Shown here: positions 34,200-45,479 of the stretch, piece by piece
Position numbering within the stretch: the stretch's first letter is position 1
How the letters are laid out: the number at the start of each line of letters is the position of its first letter
Assembly: GCA_946406115.1 (NCBI GenBank)
Contig: OX291544.1
Location: 18,493,521 to 18,557,520 of the forward strand
Origin: Apoda limacodes
Taxonomy: Eukaryota; Arthropoda; Insecta; Lepidoptera; Limacodidae
Direction: 5' to 3'
Length of the DNA stretch: 64,000 nucleotides
The notes under the pieces: generated by a model
What the model was told of the DNA's origin: nothing
Databases searched by the model: none
What the model saw: only the letters and a program-made list of their open reading frames with translations
Position numbers and translations under genes: made by a program

Positions 34200-34639
34200 C
34201 ATTTCATTAAAATTGGTCCAGCCGTTTGAGCGTGAAGAACACATTCACAAACTTCGCCTTTATAATATTATAGTGTTATTCATTATCTAGGTAATAGGTA
34301 ACAGGGAGCAATTTTTTATGGTTAAAAAAAATGGTTACTTTGAGCGCAACAAGCCGCCTGTTGGTTGAGGTTACTGCGACCTACGATAAACGTGGTTGTT
34401 TACCGTCTCTGAGTAACTGTACTAAGTCGGCGGAGCCCGATTGAGGCAGAAAAATCACAGCATTCTACTTACGAATGTGAAATGTAATCTTAATTTTAAG
34501 ATTTTCATGTCTTAACAACAAAACCTTGTAAAAAATTATACCTACCTATGTGTGCAATTAGATTTCCATGTGACCGATCGCTAAGAGTATTAGGGTTAAG
34601 GTGACTAATGACGACTGCCGGGAAATAATTTTAATTCAC
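34200..34639 (+). repeat. 0.65-kb composite repeat, right half of the interrupted copy
   Basis: It resumes with ATTTCATTAAAATTGGTCCA and follows 29055-29514 to the final TAATTTTAATTCAC. Confidence 0.8.
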
Positions 34640-34884
34640 TTATATATTCATTCATAATGTACGGTTGCGACGCGATGCAGTGAGGCACTACGTAAGAGAG
34701 CAGCCAGTATGAGACGAAATAATAAATTACGACTACCTCTCTTTCGCGACTTATTCGCTGCGTTGCGCCTTGGGTTCAAAGTCCATTTAGGTTAGATTGA
34801 TGTGTCGCTTTCCGTACTAGGGCAGATGTCCATCTGATACATATATAGTATCTATCTTTAATCTGTGAAGATATATACAGAAAT

Positions 34885-34975
34885 AAACTAAACTATTCTT
34901 GCTAATTTCTTTCCGTGTTAACTGACATTGGCAAACAGTTGAGTCTACTGACTTAATTAAAGCCACAAAAAAAAA
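34885..34975 (+). repeat. LINE 3' tail, very short copy
   Basis: CGTGTTAACTGACATTGGCAAACAGTTGAG and a poly-A run after TTAAAGCCAC match the last 90 bp of the LINE at 35035-35618. It is a severely 5'-truncated insertion just upstream of that longer copy. Confidence 0.7.
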
Positions 34976-35034
34976 GTCATCAGTTAAACGTACTTATTAT
35001 CTCTGATAAATAAATAATGTTTAGTCTGAGATAA

Positions 35035-35618
35035 TAGCTATATTTCGAAACCATGGTTTTTCCGTCATCGTGATACAAATAGAATTTTTACTACAACTAT
35101 TTGTCGCCTTTGTTTTGGTCATGCTTGTACTCCGGTACATTTAGCTAAACTCAGGATCAGGGACAATTCTTTGTGTGAATGTGGCTTGGACGAGGGTACT
35201 ATGGATCATAAATTTTTTGAATGCCCAAAACTGTCATCATCATTGTATGAATTACTACCCTGTAATATTCCTCGTCCTATTAACCTTAAATGCCTCCTTA
35301 CTTATGTATATTCACGTAAAGTCATCAAAATTTTGTCTAAATTCATGTCATTTAATATTATTAGACTTTGAAATTTATGTATTGTTTTGTATGTTTATGT
35401 ATTTATGTTTATGTATTGTTATGATATTTTTAAATACGTATGTATTCCAGTTTTGTTTTTAGTTACCTAGTAGTTTTTTGTTTTTGTAGTGTTCATAGAC
35501 TGAGTAAGCTCAATATTTACATCAATAGAAACCGTTCACCAGCGTCTTATTTATTTCGTGTTAACTGACATTGGCAAATAGTTGAGTCTTCTGACTTAAT
35601 TAAAGCCACAAAAAAAAA
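35035..35618 (+). pseudogene. LINE 3' end with zinc-knuckle tail (copy 2)
   Basis: It encodes LCECGLDEGTMDHKFFECP, the C-x-C-x6-H-x4-C knuckle of a LINE ORF2 C-terminus, then SSSLYELLPCNIPRP and a stop at 35371. The 3' UTR ends in poly-A at about 35611-35618. It is 5'-truncated. The tail lies only about 100 bp before the ZMAT2 start codon. Confidence 0.8.
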
Positions 35619-35720
35619 TATTATATTCCATTTATCTATAAACTACGTTAAATTTCGCGACTAAGTTAAAAATAAAGTTAATTGTGCCCTTCCTGAATTC
35701 AGTAGATAATATCATCCAAC

Positions 35721-38194
35721 ATGAGTACAAGACCCGAAGACCATCGTAGGAAATGGGATAAAGATGAATTCGAGAAAATTGCTGCAGAGAGATTAAAAGC
35801 AGAATTAGAAGAAGAAGAACGATCTAAAAAGAAAGGTGATTATAGTGGGATAATTTATTTTGCCATAATATATAAATGTTTTTTACTCCTTTCACAATAA
35901 AAAGTAGTTGTCTAAGTGCCTGCTTTAAAAGCCAGGAAACTCCACATTACCATAAGATTAGTTTAGAGTAACTAAAAGGGGGCCCAAGGGAAGTTTTTTC
36001 CACAGCGTACACCCAATTTGTACACCTCAACCTCTGATTATTGGTAAATTTTCGACTTTTTTTATTAATTGAATCTAGGGTTTAATTTGATGTATAGTAG
36101 TTATGGAAAGTCACTGGTAAAGTGCTAAACGCATAATTTTTTTTTAAAAAACTTCAAACTTCGTTAGTCAGTACTTAGAATCTAGATCAAGATCTTATTG
36201 TAAAAAAAATATGAATACTCTATGGGCAATAAAGTACAGTTTGTGCCTAATTATTGTAAAGAGTTAAATTATTATAAATAAGCAAAGGAGGCACTAAGCA
36301 AAGAACAAATGCCACTGGATAAACTTTTTAATTAAGTGCTTACAGGGGTTACAACCAGTTTTTTTTGGTGAACACCTATTAAAAATTGTCACAAGCTGCC
36401 TCTGGTTACAACTGTCCTGACTTAACTCAAAAGTACGGGAAGCTACTTTAAGTCTCTTAACATAACACAAATCAAATAATTAAAAAACCAAATTGGCCTT
36501 GGGTGTCCTAGCACACCCCATGTAGAATTAGGTGTGCTGTGCAGGTGCCTGCTGGGATTTTAGGATGAGTCTTATTTGTCTTTATTATCTACTAGCTTCT
36601 GCCAGTGGCTTCGCCTGCCCTTTATTTCGTTATTGGCGTAGGTTCTTACGGCAACTCCTCAATTTTAGAAAACAAACAATCAAATCCTTCCTCTTTAATG
36701 GCATAATACATTCGTGTCTGTGAAACCATGGAAATACACATACAAAATTTCAACCCGATCGGTCAAGCCGTTTAGTTGTTGACATACCGACAGCAGTGCC
36801 ACCTGCCGGGTCCAATTGTATTTTTAAATCATCCAGGGAACCACCAAAATACCCAATCGGTTCAGCCGTTTAGAAGTTATGTGAAAAAGATAAGTATGGA
36901 GGGGCAATTCTTACTACACGTTGTCCTATTACCCGTTTTCCCATAGGAATGAAGCATTTTCGCGCAGTAAATATAGCCTATGTTCATCAGGGATAATGTT
37001 AGCTTCTAAATTTTTCAAATCGGTCCAGTAGTTTCGGAGCCTATTTGATACAAACAAACAAACAATCAAATCTTTCCTCTTTATAATATTAGTATAGATT
37101 TCTTTGCACTAAAAAATTACATTATCTAAAAATGATTTTGTTCTTACAGCACCACCTATAAAGCGAGAACTTCTCAAGCAAAGAGAGTACAAAGTTGATT
37201 TAGACTCAAAGTTAGGGAAAAGTGTAGTAATCAATAAAAACACACCAACTTCCCAATCTGGAGGCTACTACTGCAATGTGTGTGACTGTGTAGTTAAGGA
37301 CTCTATCAACTTTTTAGACCATATAAATGGCAAGAAACATCAAAGAAATCTTGGTATGTCTATGAAAATTGAAAGAAGCAGTTTAGATCAGGTTTGTGTA
37401 TACATACATACTGTGCATTAATTTGGCAATAACTGTTTGTCTCATTTATATGCTTATTTGTTTAAAAAATATCAAATCATTGTATATGGTATTGTATATT
37501 ACTTACAAGTAGATGTATGTAATACTACTTCAGGTAATGTAGATATAAATTATAAAAAAAATACTTAGATCTCTAAACAAAATGCTTATGGGGCGACTTT
37601 GGTGTTTATATCAAAGCTGTTTTTTTGCACTAAATTTTGTACATTTGTAAAAGTTTACTCAAAAGAAGATGTATTTGTTTCCAAAATCCATAACTATTTT
37701 TATGAAATGTACAAAACATTATGCTGTGAGCAAGCTGAAATTTTAAAACTCATAGACAATTATCTGTATTTTATAGGAAAGTTAAATTTGGTGTTCAAAA
37801 CCAGTTTTAAGTTAAAAATAACAATTTTAAGTAAATTGTTGTAATTAAATATAATGGAACCCTCTATGCTGTAGCGTAACTAACAATTGACAGTTTTTAT
37901 TTATGTAATATCATTAATTAATATTTATTTAGATTTTATACACATAATTTTCAGGTTAAAGCTCGGTTTGCACTAAACAAAAGAAAGCTAGAAGAGAAGA
38001 AACGTGAGTATGAGCTAGACACGAGACTAAGAGAGGCTGCTGAAGAGGAAGCCAGAGTAAAGGAACTGCGTAGAGAAAGGCGACGTGACAAAAAACGAAA
38101 GCTCCAAGAAGTCGAGGAACCTGAAAGCACTCCAGCACAGTCGGAACTTGCTCAAATTATGGGTTTCTCAGGCTTTGGCCCATCAAAGAAGTGA
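35721..38194 (+). CDS. ZMAT2: ZMAT2 / Snu23, spliceosomal tri-snRNP zinc-finger protein (three exons)
   Basis: Exons 35721-35835, 37150-37391 and 37955-38194 join in phases 1 and 0 to a 198-residue protein (human ZMAT2 is 199). Splice sites are AAAG|GTGATT, TTACAG, CAG|GTTTGT and TTTTCAG. The N-terminus [18 protein letters not shown], then [20 protein letters not shown] and a matrin-type C2H2 finger (Cys80, Cys83, His96, His102 in YYCNVC...DHINGKKH) followed by QRNLGMSM are diagnostic. The C-terminus is a charged coiled coil ending [11 protein letters not shown]. The yeast and human orthologues act in the nucleus in the U4/U6.U5 tri-snRNP and the B-complex spliceosome. Intron 1 carries repeat insertions. 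A LINE tail abuts the upstream flank. Every exon is intact, so it is expected to be functional. Confidence 0.95.
36585..37108 (+). repeat. Nested dispersed repeats in ZMAT2 intron 1
   Basis: TACTAGCTTCTGCCAGTGGC opens a GCCCGCGG-family unit. It includes the ACAGCAGTGCCACCTGCCGG minisatellite-like module (about 36790) and closes with TTTATAATATTAGTATAG. Two separate TCCTCTTTA ends suggest one unit inserted within another. Confidence 0.6.
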
Positions 38195-38429
38195 TTTCAT
38201 ATTTTTACCTATCCGCAAGTAATTCCTTTTTTAATTAAATATATATTTGAATGATTAACTCAATTTCTCAATTACTGAAACCTAATCAAGATTTAATTTG
38301 TAGAAAAGATTACAAGCCACACAAGGCTTCTTAAAAAGAAGAGAAAAAACATTGATATTTTACAGCAGCATAATACAACATATTAATACTGATTAAATTA
38401 AAGTTTGTATTATTACTATAAAGTGGACC

Positions 38430-38603
38430 CTAAACTGGTGGCAGAAACAAGAATTGATACTGTCCATTTACTAAAATAAATAGTCCACCTGTTTGTTCTG
38501 GAGATACTCCGGCTGTTGCCTTCGGACTGTTTGCACAAAAAAAGGTTTCCTTGTGTTGTGCTGCATATGTGAAGCTCACGGCAGGAAGTTCCGGCACCTT
38601 CAA
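38430..38603 (-). CDS. Terminal exon of an unidentified host gene (57 residues)
   Basis: A TTTTTTGCAG acceptor (38604-38613, minus) precedes an open exon that ends with TAG at 38430. It encodes LKVPELPAVSFTYAAQHKET, the segment FFCANSPKATAGVSPEQTGG and a hydrophobic end LFILVNGQYQFLFLPPV. Low-repeat sequence, good codon continuity and a clean acceptor suggest a real 3' exon rather than transposon remains. It lies tail-to-tail with ZMAT2, 235 bp away. Its upstream exons must lie further right on the minus strand, across or beyond the gypsy wreckage; I could not identify them. Family unrecognised. Confidence 0.5.
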   Translation of the reverse strand: MKVPELPAVSFTYAAQHKETFFCANSPKATAGVSPEQTGGLFILVNGQYQFLFLPPV

Positions 38604-38874
38604 CTGCAAAAAACATTATTCTTATCCTTAAGTACCTATGTAATTGTGTGAAGAGTGGACACTGGATGTTGAGATATATTAAAACAAAGACATGTTCTCT
38701 ATTTGACGATTGTATATTGAATGATTATTAAATCTTACAAAATCTGTTAATTCTAACTTACTAACTAAGCATAACGTGATATACGTTACACAAGTGACCT
38801 TATTACGTTGTCAACGTGAGGAAGTGCATTACATTCTGGTAATTAAGATTAATTACCTATGCATTTAAAATCTT

Positions 38875-41850
38875 TTATATGCCAGCGGCCAATGTTTTTG
38901 TTATTCTCGTCGACCAGTTCGTAAATTAGAGGACATATTTTATTTATGACTTTGCAACGAGAAAACTTTTTAACCAACTTAGCCTAATGGAATTTATGTC
39001 CAACACTTTGGTTGTAACATCTCTTCCAGACAAAGTCACCGACGTTGAATGACATGTCTCTACGACGTAAATTGTAATAAGCAGCATTACGCTCGTGGGC
39101 TTTCCACAACCTTTCCTGCACCTCATCGAAGATAGGGGCAAGAAAACCAACGTTATCTGCAAACTCGTCCCTAGGAGACATAATGATTTCGTCAGAATTT
39201 TCGTTGTTTTTATAGATACCAGCCACAAGATACCAGCTCTCTTCCGAACACCAAGAATGCCGGAGTGTATTTAGTAACCTCATTTACAGATGAGTTAATA
39301 GCGAACTGAATCTTGTGCATATTCTCATCCCATGTTCTATGGTCTTCCTCCACAAAACATGCGTCTGCCGTACCAATGGTCTTATTTGTCCGTTCAGTAG
39401 TATTCACTTGAGGAGTATAAGGAGTAGTAAAGTGAATTTTCGGAACATTGTACCTTTTAAGCATGTCCACGAACTCAGTACCTCAGTACTAGCTAGTATA
39501 ACAGTACAGTTATCCATGATAACCGTTTCAGGTACACCATACACAAGAAAAACTAAATTTTCCATGACATGATTTAAGACAGAAGCAGTTGCCTTTTTAA
39601 TCGGAAATAGCAAAGTGTATTTTGAGAAATGACACATCACTACCAAAATATACCGATTAAGCTTTCAGAGATAAAAGTAATGGGCCTATTAAATCAGTAG
39701 TAATACACTGAAATGGTCTACAACATTGTTTAGGTTTACCAATTAAACCAATAGTTTAAGAGTTTTGATGTTTGTAAGCAAGACAAACATTACATTTTGC
39801 TACAAACTTAGCAACGTCAGAGTACATACCATTCCAAAAATAACGTAGGCGTATTCTTTTGAAGTTTTTTGTATCCCGAAATGAGCACAAGTAGGAGGAG
39901 AGTGATTTTTAGAGATCACCTGTTCTCTCAATTTGGTTGGTATGACTTAGGATAGTAAGGATTAGGTATGGAGGATATGCATTAGGGTTAGCTTGAATAG
40001 TAGCCTTAAGAGCATTATACCAGGCATCAGTAGACGATGTGCTGTTATAAGTGATTGCATTCACCATGTTAGCACGAGACAAGAAGTCAGGTATCACATT
40101 GTCGGAACCTTTCGTATCAGGAGATACGCTCGCTACAAAAGGACGTTTAGTATCCAAATGCACTAAGTTAGAGTTTATGCAAGAAGGCATAATTTGAAAC
40201 ACTCAATGTTATCGCAGCGATTTACCATTAACCCATTCTCGCAGAGGACGAGATGTGAGTTATTACCTAAAATAGAGATCGCACTGCCGCTATCTAACAA
40301 ACCACATAAAGTAAGATTATGTACAGAGATATTTACATAAAGACGTACAAAATAATTTTCTTTAAAGAGAACCGAATCGACTTTGTACGATTTCGAAAAG
40401 ATTTTTACCGTTTTAAGCCATGCATCCCACTCACATTTATCAAAGAAGTTATTTTTCAAGTTTGAAAAACCTTTTTTTGAAAAGTGATTTAGCTTAAAAT
40501 CAGTATTAGAAGTAGGGTTTTCTCTTAAATGTTTTTTTGGATTTAAACCTTTAGTAAAAGTGACCTTTTTTTCACCACTTTGTGGTTTAAAATGGTTATA
40601 CTTTCGAGCAAGTCTAGATGCACTAATTGTCGAAGTAGGAGAACAATTAGGACAATCGATCACACGTACGTCTTTACGGCCACAGCCGAAACATACAATG
40701 TCACGAGAGTTACATTGTAACGTCGTGTGCGATTCAGAGTTACATCTAAAACATAGGTTTCTCTTGTCAGTTTTAGGAGTAGACTGTACAAGACTAACCT
40801 TGTTTTCTATAGAAGTAGAAAGAATATTATTAGAAGTATTAAGAGAGCTAGTGCTAGGAATAGAAGTATTCATCGCGATAGACGTTTCTAACCATTTTCA
40901 AGCTTCAAACATAGAGTCAATTGAAACAACGTCCAATTGTCGCAACTGTACCTATTGCAAAATTAGGACTTAAGTTTCTGCGCAAAATAGAAACCATCTC
41001 AGATTCTGACTTTGGGGACCTAAGTTTTCTGCAAAGAGTTTGCACTTCAGTAATAAAAAATATGGCCTTTTCATTAGATTTTTGTTTTCTGGCCTCAATT
41101 TTCATCAGGAACCTCAAAATCCTTAAGAAAATCGGTTTTGAATAAATTCCAATTTATTATTACTTCTACTATCTATCTATCTGTTACGGAACCATTCGAG
41201 TGCTGGCCCGCTCAACATTTCAAACAAAAGTGAATATAATTTGTCATCTGAAACAGAGTTAAATGAAGCCATTTCAGTAACGTTTCTTAAGATTTCAATT
41301 GGACAAGATTGACCATTGTATTTGAACTTTTTAAAATCTACAAGAGGAGAGCGTTCAATTACAACAATTTTTTCAGTATTATTAGAAGTAGAAATACTGG
41401 TCTTAGGCTCATCATTTTCGACAATGCCCTTGCAAAAATTAATATAAACCTTAAACTTTCAGTAAAGTCTAATGAAAGGTCTGAGAACTTATCTATAAGA
41501 GATTCATCCTTATCCTTATCCAAACAATTTTTTGCAAATCTATGCATTAAGTGCTGGAAAATCGCTTCAACATCAACTTTAGACAACTTTCCGCTAGAAA
41601 TTGACAATAAGTCAACTTTGGCTTTCCAGATTTTCAGCAATTTAGATATCTGATCGATATCTTCGTCACATTCCAATGGGCTTAAATCAGAAACAGTAGT
41701 AGTAGAAGAGAGTTTTTCGTACTGATCGCGCATCAGATCGATTTTAGAAGCAGGTTCTACACCTCTGAGTAGCAACTCATACCGTAGAGCCTTTTTAGGT
41801 AGAAACCTAATTAAATCGCCTGCCATCTGGAATGCCTCCGTTATACACAA
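38875..41850 (-). pseudogene. Ty3/gypsy-type retrotransposon, broken gag-protease-integrase
   Basis: Minus strand, 5' to 3': a gag-like frame (41850-41359) and its continuation (41117-40917); nucleocapsid knuckles CFRCNSESHTTLQC and CFGCGRKD (about 40760-40680); an aspartic-protease motif LLDSGSAISILG (about 40300); then a jump to the end of ribonuclease H, NVIPDFLSRA (about 40100). The reverse transcriptase is missing. Next come an H2C2-like segment CNVCLAYKHQNS (about 39800), integrase core pieces GVPETVIMDN and TPYTPQVNTTERT, and a C-terminal end GRWHIKDFK (about 38885). At least three frameshifts and the lost reverse transcriptase make it inactive. No LTR pair was identified. Confidence 0.8.
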
Positions 41851-42094
41851 ATATAGAGAAATAAATAGTTAGAAATAAAAAAGAATAATAAGAAAAAAAC
41901 GTTAGTAACCTAGTATATGGTACTCGGCTTACCACCGACACGTTATAAAGAAATTATTAACACCTTACCTAGGGTTCGATAAACAATGAATGAGTATACC
42001 GCTATGCTAAAGTACAATTTCATAAGAAGCTGAAAATTACCAAAAATTAAACATTTTATTTAATACAATTAAACTAAGAAAATAATACAGCTTA

Positions 42095-42345
42095 ATGTTA
42101 ATGACGTATATTTTGTATTGTTTTTATGTACTAAATATTTTTTGTTATTCATATTTATTTTTACATTGGGTGATAAATCTTCTAAGACTGTGGAAGGACC
42201 CTTTAAATATAATCTAATTTATCACCTACTTGATTTTTAATTAAAACTGGATCACCTGGCTTATATAAAACAGTATATAAATTTACTTATTTTCTAAAAG
42301 ATTTTGCTTTAACATCCAACTGTGCTTTCTGTTATCTATATTTCA
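42095..42345 (-). pseudogene. Ty3/gypsy integrase C-terminal remnant
   Basis: The minus strand gives YKPGDPVLIKNQVGDKLDYI and, after a shift, KGPSTVLEDLSPNVKI and KKYLVHKNN, which fits the C-terminal chromatin-side region of gypsy integrases. It comes from a different copy than 38875-41850 and may belong with the ribonuclease-H piece at 44317. Confidence 0.6.
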
Positions 42346-42369
42346 ACTCTTTGGGATTATTTTTTTTCC

Positions 42370-42840
42370 GAGCTGTCAATGCAGTTGGCTGTTGCAACAA
42401 CGCTCAAAGGCTGGGCTTAGGTTGTCGCTCTCGGGGGGGGTCCCTTCGACCGGCGTGAGTCTCGAACCCGAAGGTGAGTCAACGCCAGAAGGGGATTTCC
42501 CCGTTACGCGGGTGCGGTTGCGATTGGGTGGGGGCGAGAAGCGCCTCCGACGAACCCGGGGACGTTGGCGTCGTGTTAGGGGGGAGGCCCTATTAGGGGG
42601 GGGTCGTTGAGACTAATCTCGCTAAACGGATAGCGAGATCGTCACCTGGGGCCGTTAGTACGTGCCGAGGCCGCCTAACCATATTGGGATAGTCGTTATA
42701 GTTAAACAGAGAATTTACTCCTTTACGTAAGTAAGTTAGATGGTCAACAAGACGCTTCCACTCGAAACCGACGACACCGCGCACCGCCAGTCTACCCGTG
42801 ACCAAGGCTGGTGTAACCTAGCTGAAACGTCGGGGAAAAA
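42370..42840 (+). repeat. GC-rich repeat, copy 2, with LINE-like 3' tail
   Basis: It shares GVPSTGVSLEPEGES and FPVTRVRLRL-coding sequence and TAGCGAGAT with 31050-31505, in the opposite orientation. It then continues with AGTTAGATGGTCAACAAGAC and ends GGTGTAACCTAGCTGAAACG before GGGG, resembling a LINE 3' UTR. High GC content contrasts with both flanks. Confidence 0.6.
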
Positions 42841-43129
42841 GGTATTTTGCCAAATGACATGTTTAATCCCGTTTTATTATTTTTGAATTAGTAAAGGAAC
42901 GCGTAAATTTAAAAACTTATATAACCAAAAACAAGTTCATATGGAGTATATTAAGTCACTGAATGAGTACCTACTAGTGTTGTGAAAAACACCAAAATGG
43001 AACCCACTCGCTCCAATCATTCCTATTGTTCTCGCACTGGATTCTGAGATAGGCGCCTAAGTGTTTGTGCCTCCCAGGTTCTCGTGATGGTAAGCGGTAG
43101 TGCTTAACTTCTCAATACCTAGTAACCTA

Positions 43130-43345
43130 CCCTATAAGTTTACTAAAGTCGCTTGGTAAACTTTACGAACGCCCCTTCCTCGCTCGCCTACGGAACGCTA
43201 TAGTATCCAAAGGCATCTTAATCGACGAGAAGTTCGGCTTCTGCGTCCACTCGTGTGTCCACCAAGTCCTCCGTATCACGGAACACATTCTAGCTGGTTT
43301 TCAACCAGTACTAGGTAAGCTCCGACATGGGCGCTTTTCGAGGGT
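43130..43345 (+). pseudogene. Jockey-type LINE reverse-transcriptase fragment
   Basis: The plus strand encodes ERPFLARLRNAIVSKGILID and EKFGFCVHSCVHQVLRITEH, the stretch of jockey reverse transcriptases around the (Q)FGFR...S...Q-L-RITEHI motif that precedes the catalytic palm. Flanking frames are broken. Confidence 0.65.
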
Positions 43346-43637
43346 ACGTCCAATCACCCGAACCGATTAATTGTGCAATCCACTATCATGCCTCGACCGA
43401 CTAGTCTCGTCGACCTCCCCAACGCCTACGCTATCTGTCTGTCTGTCCGACCCTTAAAAGGCTCTATATTATATACTGAAATAGGTAGAAGCCTGAATTT
43501 TCCACAGAATATGTGTTATTATCTAAAAACTAAAAAGTTAAAATTTAAGAGGGGTTCCCAAAGAAACACATTTTCGGTGTTTTTGCTCCATCGTAAAACA
43601 AAGATACAAACTTCAAACTTGCAGTTAAAAATAATAA

Positions 43638-43890
43638 AAACCGGCCAAGTGTGGGACGGGTCCTAAACCATTATTTTAAATTACCGGTACAGCGCCATCT
43701 AGCTTAGCATTAAGGGAAATACACATTTGTTTGTTGGAAACTATATTTAAAGTTAAGCAACATAGGGCTTGGTCAGTACTTGAATGGGTGACCGCTTAGC
43801 GGCACCCTTTTTTAGTGTTTGTATATTACGTATATTGGTACGTGGTTGGTACGGAACCCTCGGTCCGCGAGTCTAATTCTCACTTGGCTA
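43638..43890 (+). repeat. GGCCAAGTG family remnants flanking a 5S-derived insert
   Basis: AACCGGCCAAGTGTGGGACG (43640) and TGGTACGGAACCCTCGGTCC followed by TCTAATTCTCACTTGGC (43850-43885) are ends of the GGCCAAGTG family. Between them lies the 5S-like segment at 43728-43812. Confidence 0.6.
43728..43812 (+). repeat. 5S rRNA-derived fragment
   Basis: AAAGTTAAGCAACATAGGGC, then TTGGTCAGTACTTGAATGGG and TGACCGC, follow the central and 3' part of 5S rRNA (GTTAAGCAACGTCGAGC...GGTCAGTACTTGGATGGGTGACCGC). It is preceded by TTTGTTTGTTGGAAACTATA, related to the flank of the copy at 3625. The 5' part and terminator context of a real 5S gene are missing. Confidence 0.75.
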
Positions 43891-43894
43891 GTTT

Positions 43895-44300
43895 GTACTC
43901 TATGACGTCATTAGGCATACGTGGCCAAAAATATTTTTTGTCTCTATCACAAATACGAATAACGTCTCTTGTAATTAGAAACTTTGGTGACGCGATTTTT
44001 AATTTTTTAATACTGCGCAGTATATTTTTAACACAACGAGCATTACTCTTATTTTTAACGATGAGGAGCTTTAACTTTAGCACAAGTTTTCGAGATCTCT
44101 CGCTAACGTCTCCTCGGACGATAACGATCGAGTATCAAGAAAGATCGCGGATTGCGATGGTATGTAAGTGCAATGTTAGCGTCAATTAATAAAATGCTAT
44201 TTACATTTCTGTCGTTTGTCATTGAAATTCGTACAAAAAAATATTTCTGTTATGTCATTTGGTCGTTTGAGTACTTCTATCACGGAATTTATATGTTTAT
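43895..44300. other. Anonymous stretch
   Basis: Short open frames occur on both strands but none shows a recognisable motif. Likely retroelement flank. Confidence 0.3.
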
Positions 44301-44316
44301 TTTGGGTTTTTAGACG

Positions 44317-44650
44317 TTAACGGAAGTCTGCAGTATTTCGACCTGGCACGAATATTACCTCAAAGTAATACTCCTGTAAATACAAGCTAAACTTCGTAAA
44401 ACGACTGGATGGGTCAGTTAAGCTAAACAAATAATCAAGAGAACTATGGTCGGTGAAAATTTCAAATTTCCTGATATAAATAAGGTCTGAAGTGACGAAC
44501 GGCCCATACAATAGCTAGTAACTCAAGGTCTATGATGGGATACCTAGTCTGAGCTGGTGTTAGACTCTTACTAGCATAAGCTATGACTTTTCCGTTGCTA
44601 TTTGATAGAACAGCGCCTAGTCCTATTTTAGAAGCATCTGTTTATATCAA
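44317..44650 (-). pseudogene. Ty3/gypsy ribonuclease-H fragment
   Basis: The minus strand encodes DASKIGLGAVLSN, then YPIIDLELLAIVWAVRHFRP and, after a one-base shift, KFEIFTDHSSLDYLF and YYFEVIFVPGRNTADF. This is the DAS...E...DH...L ribonuclease-H domain that follows reverse transcriptase in gypsy elements. It is cut off at both ends. Confidence 0.8.
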
Positions 44651-44654
44651 ACCA

Positions 44655-44895
44655 TGCAGGGTACGAACGTCCACAAATTATATCATTAAAATTATCCCTG
44701 CCGTTAAGGAGATCAGTGACACACCGACTGCAGCGCCACCTACCGGGTTCATTTCTGAATTCAAATCACGCAGGGACCCACTCGAACGTACATAAAAAAT
44801 ATCATTAACCTCTTCTCTGCCGATTAGATCAGTGACACACCGACTGCAGCGACACCTATCGGGTCCATTTGTGAAATCAAACCATGAAGGGACCC
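44655..44895 (+). repeat. Tandem minisatellite-like repeat, about 118-bp unit
   Basis: AGATCAGTGACACACCGACT followed by GCAGCG(C/A)CACCTA occurs at 44710 and 44827; each unit continues to AGGGACCCACTCGAACATAC. A related single unit lies in ZMAT2 intron 1 at about 36785. It is a variable module of a dispersed repeat. Confidence 0.7.
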
Positions 44896-45479
44896 ACTCG
44901 AACATACACATTATAAGTTTAACAAGTAATGATTTTACAAACTAGTGGGTAGAATGCTAAACAAATCAGGAATAAAATAAGAATGTTACCCATTAGCAAA
45001 TAGTTGTCGAGCATAAAAAGACCTACACATCTATTTACTTAAGTGTAAACCATTCGTTTTGTTTGTGTGGTAGTTTAATAACAAAACACATGGATATTCA
45101 AAGATAGTGTACCTAATTAGGAAGTTACATTGGCAGGGTTGAAGACGCTAAGTCATCAAAGTTCTGTTTTATAATTTGTATTACAAAAATAGTTATATTC
45201 ATATATGGTTATTATTATTATTATTATATATAAAATGTTATTTGTGGCTTCATGCTGTAAAACATTATATATACACTCATATGCAAACTTATATAAGACG
45301 CATATGTATATACACATTTCTTGGGTAGGTCTATCTATAGTTTATGTTTCACTTTATTTTATTTTGAATATAAAATTTTAATAGTTTTTTAAAAGTTTAG
45401 TGACTATATAATTTGGTAGTTTATTATACATTTCTGCTCATTGTTTGTATTTCTAAGAGCCATTTTTTCATTTTAGATT

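Noticed and set aside
35171..35462. Independent short host gene
   Set aside because: The CECGLDE...H...C sequence is the end of a LINE ORF2, repeated at 26150.
40560..40973. Plus-strand 137-codon frame
   Set aside because: It is the complement of the gypsy gag zinc-knuckle region.
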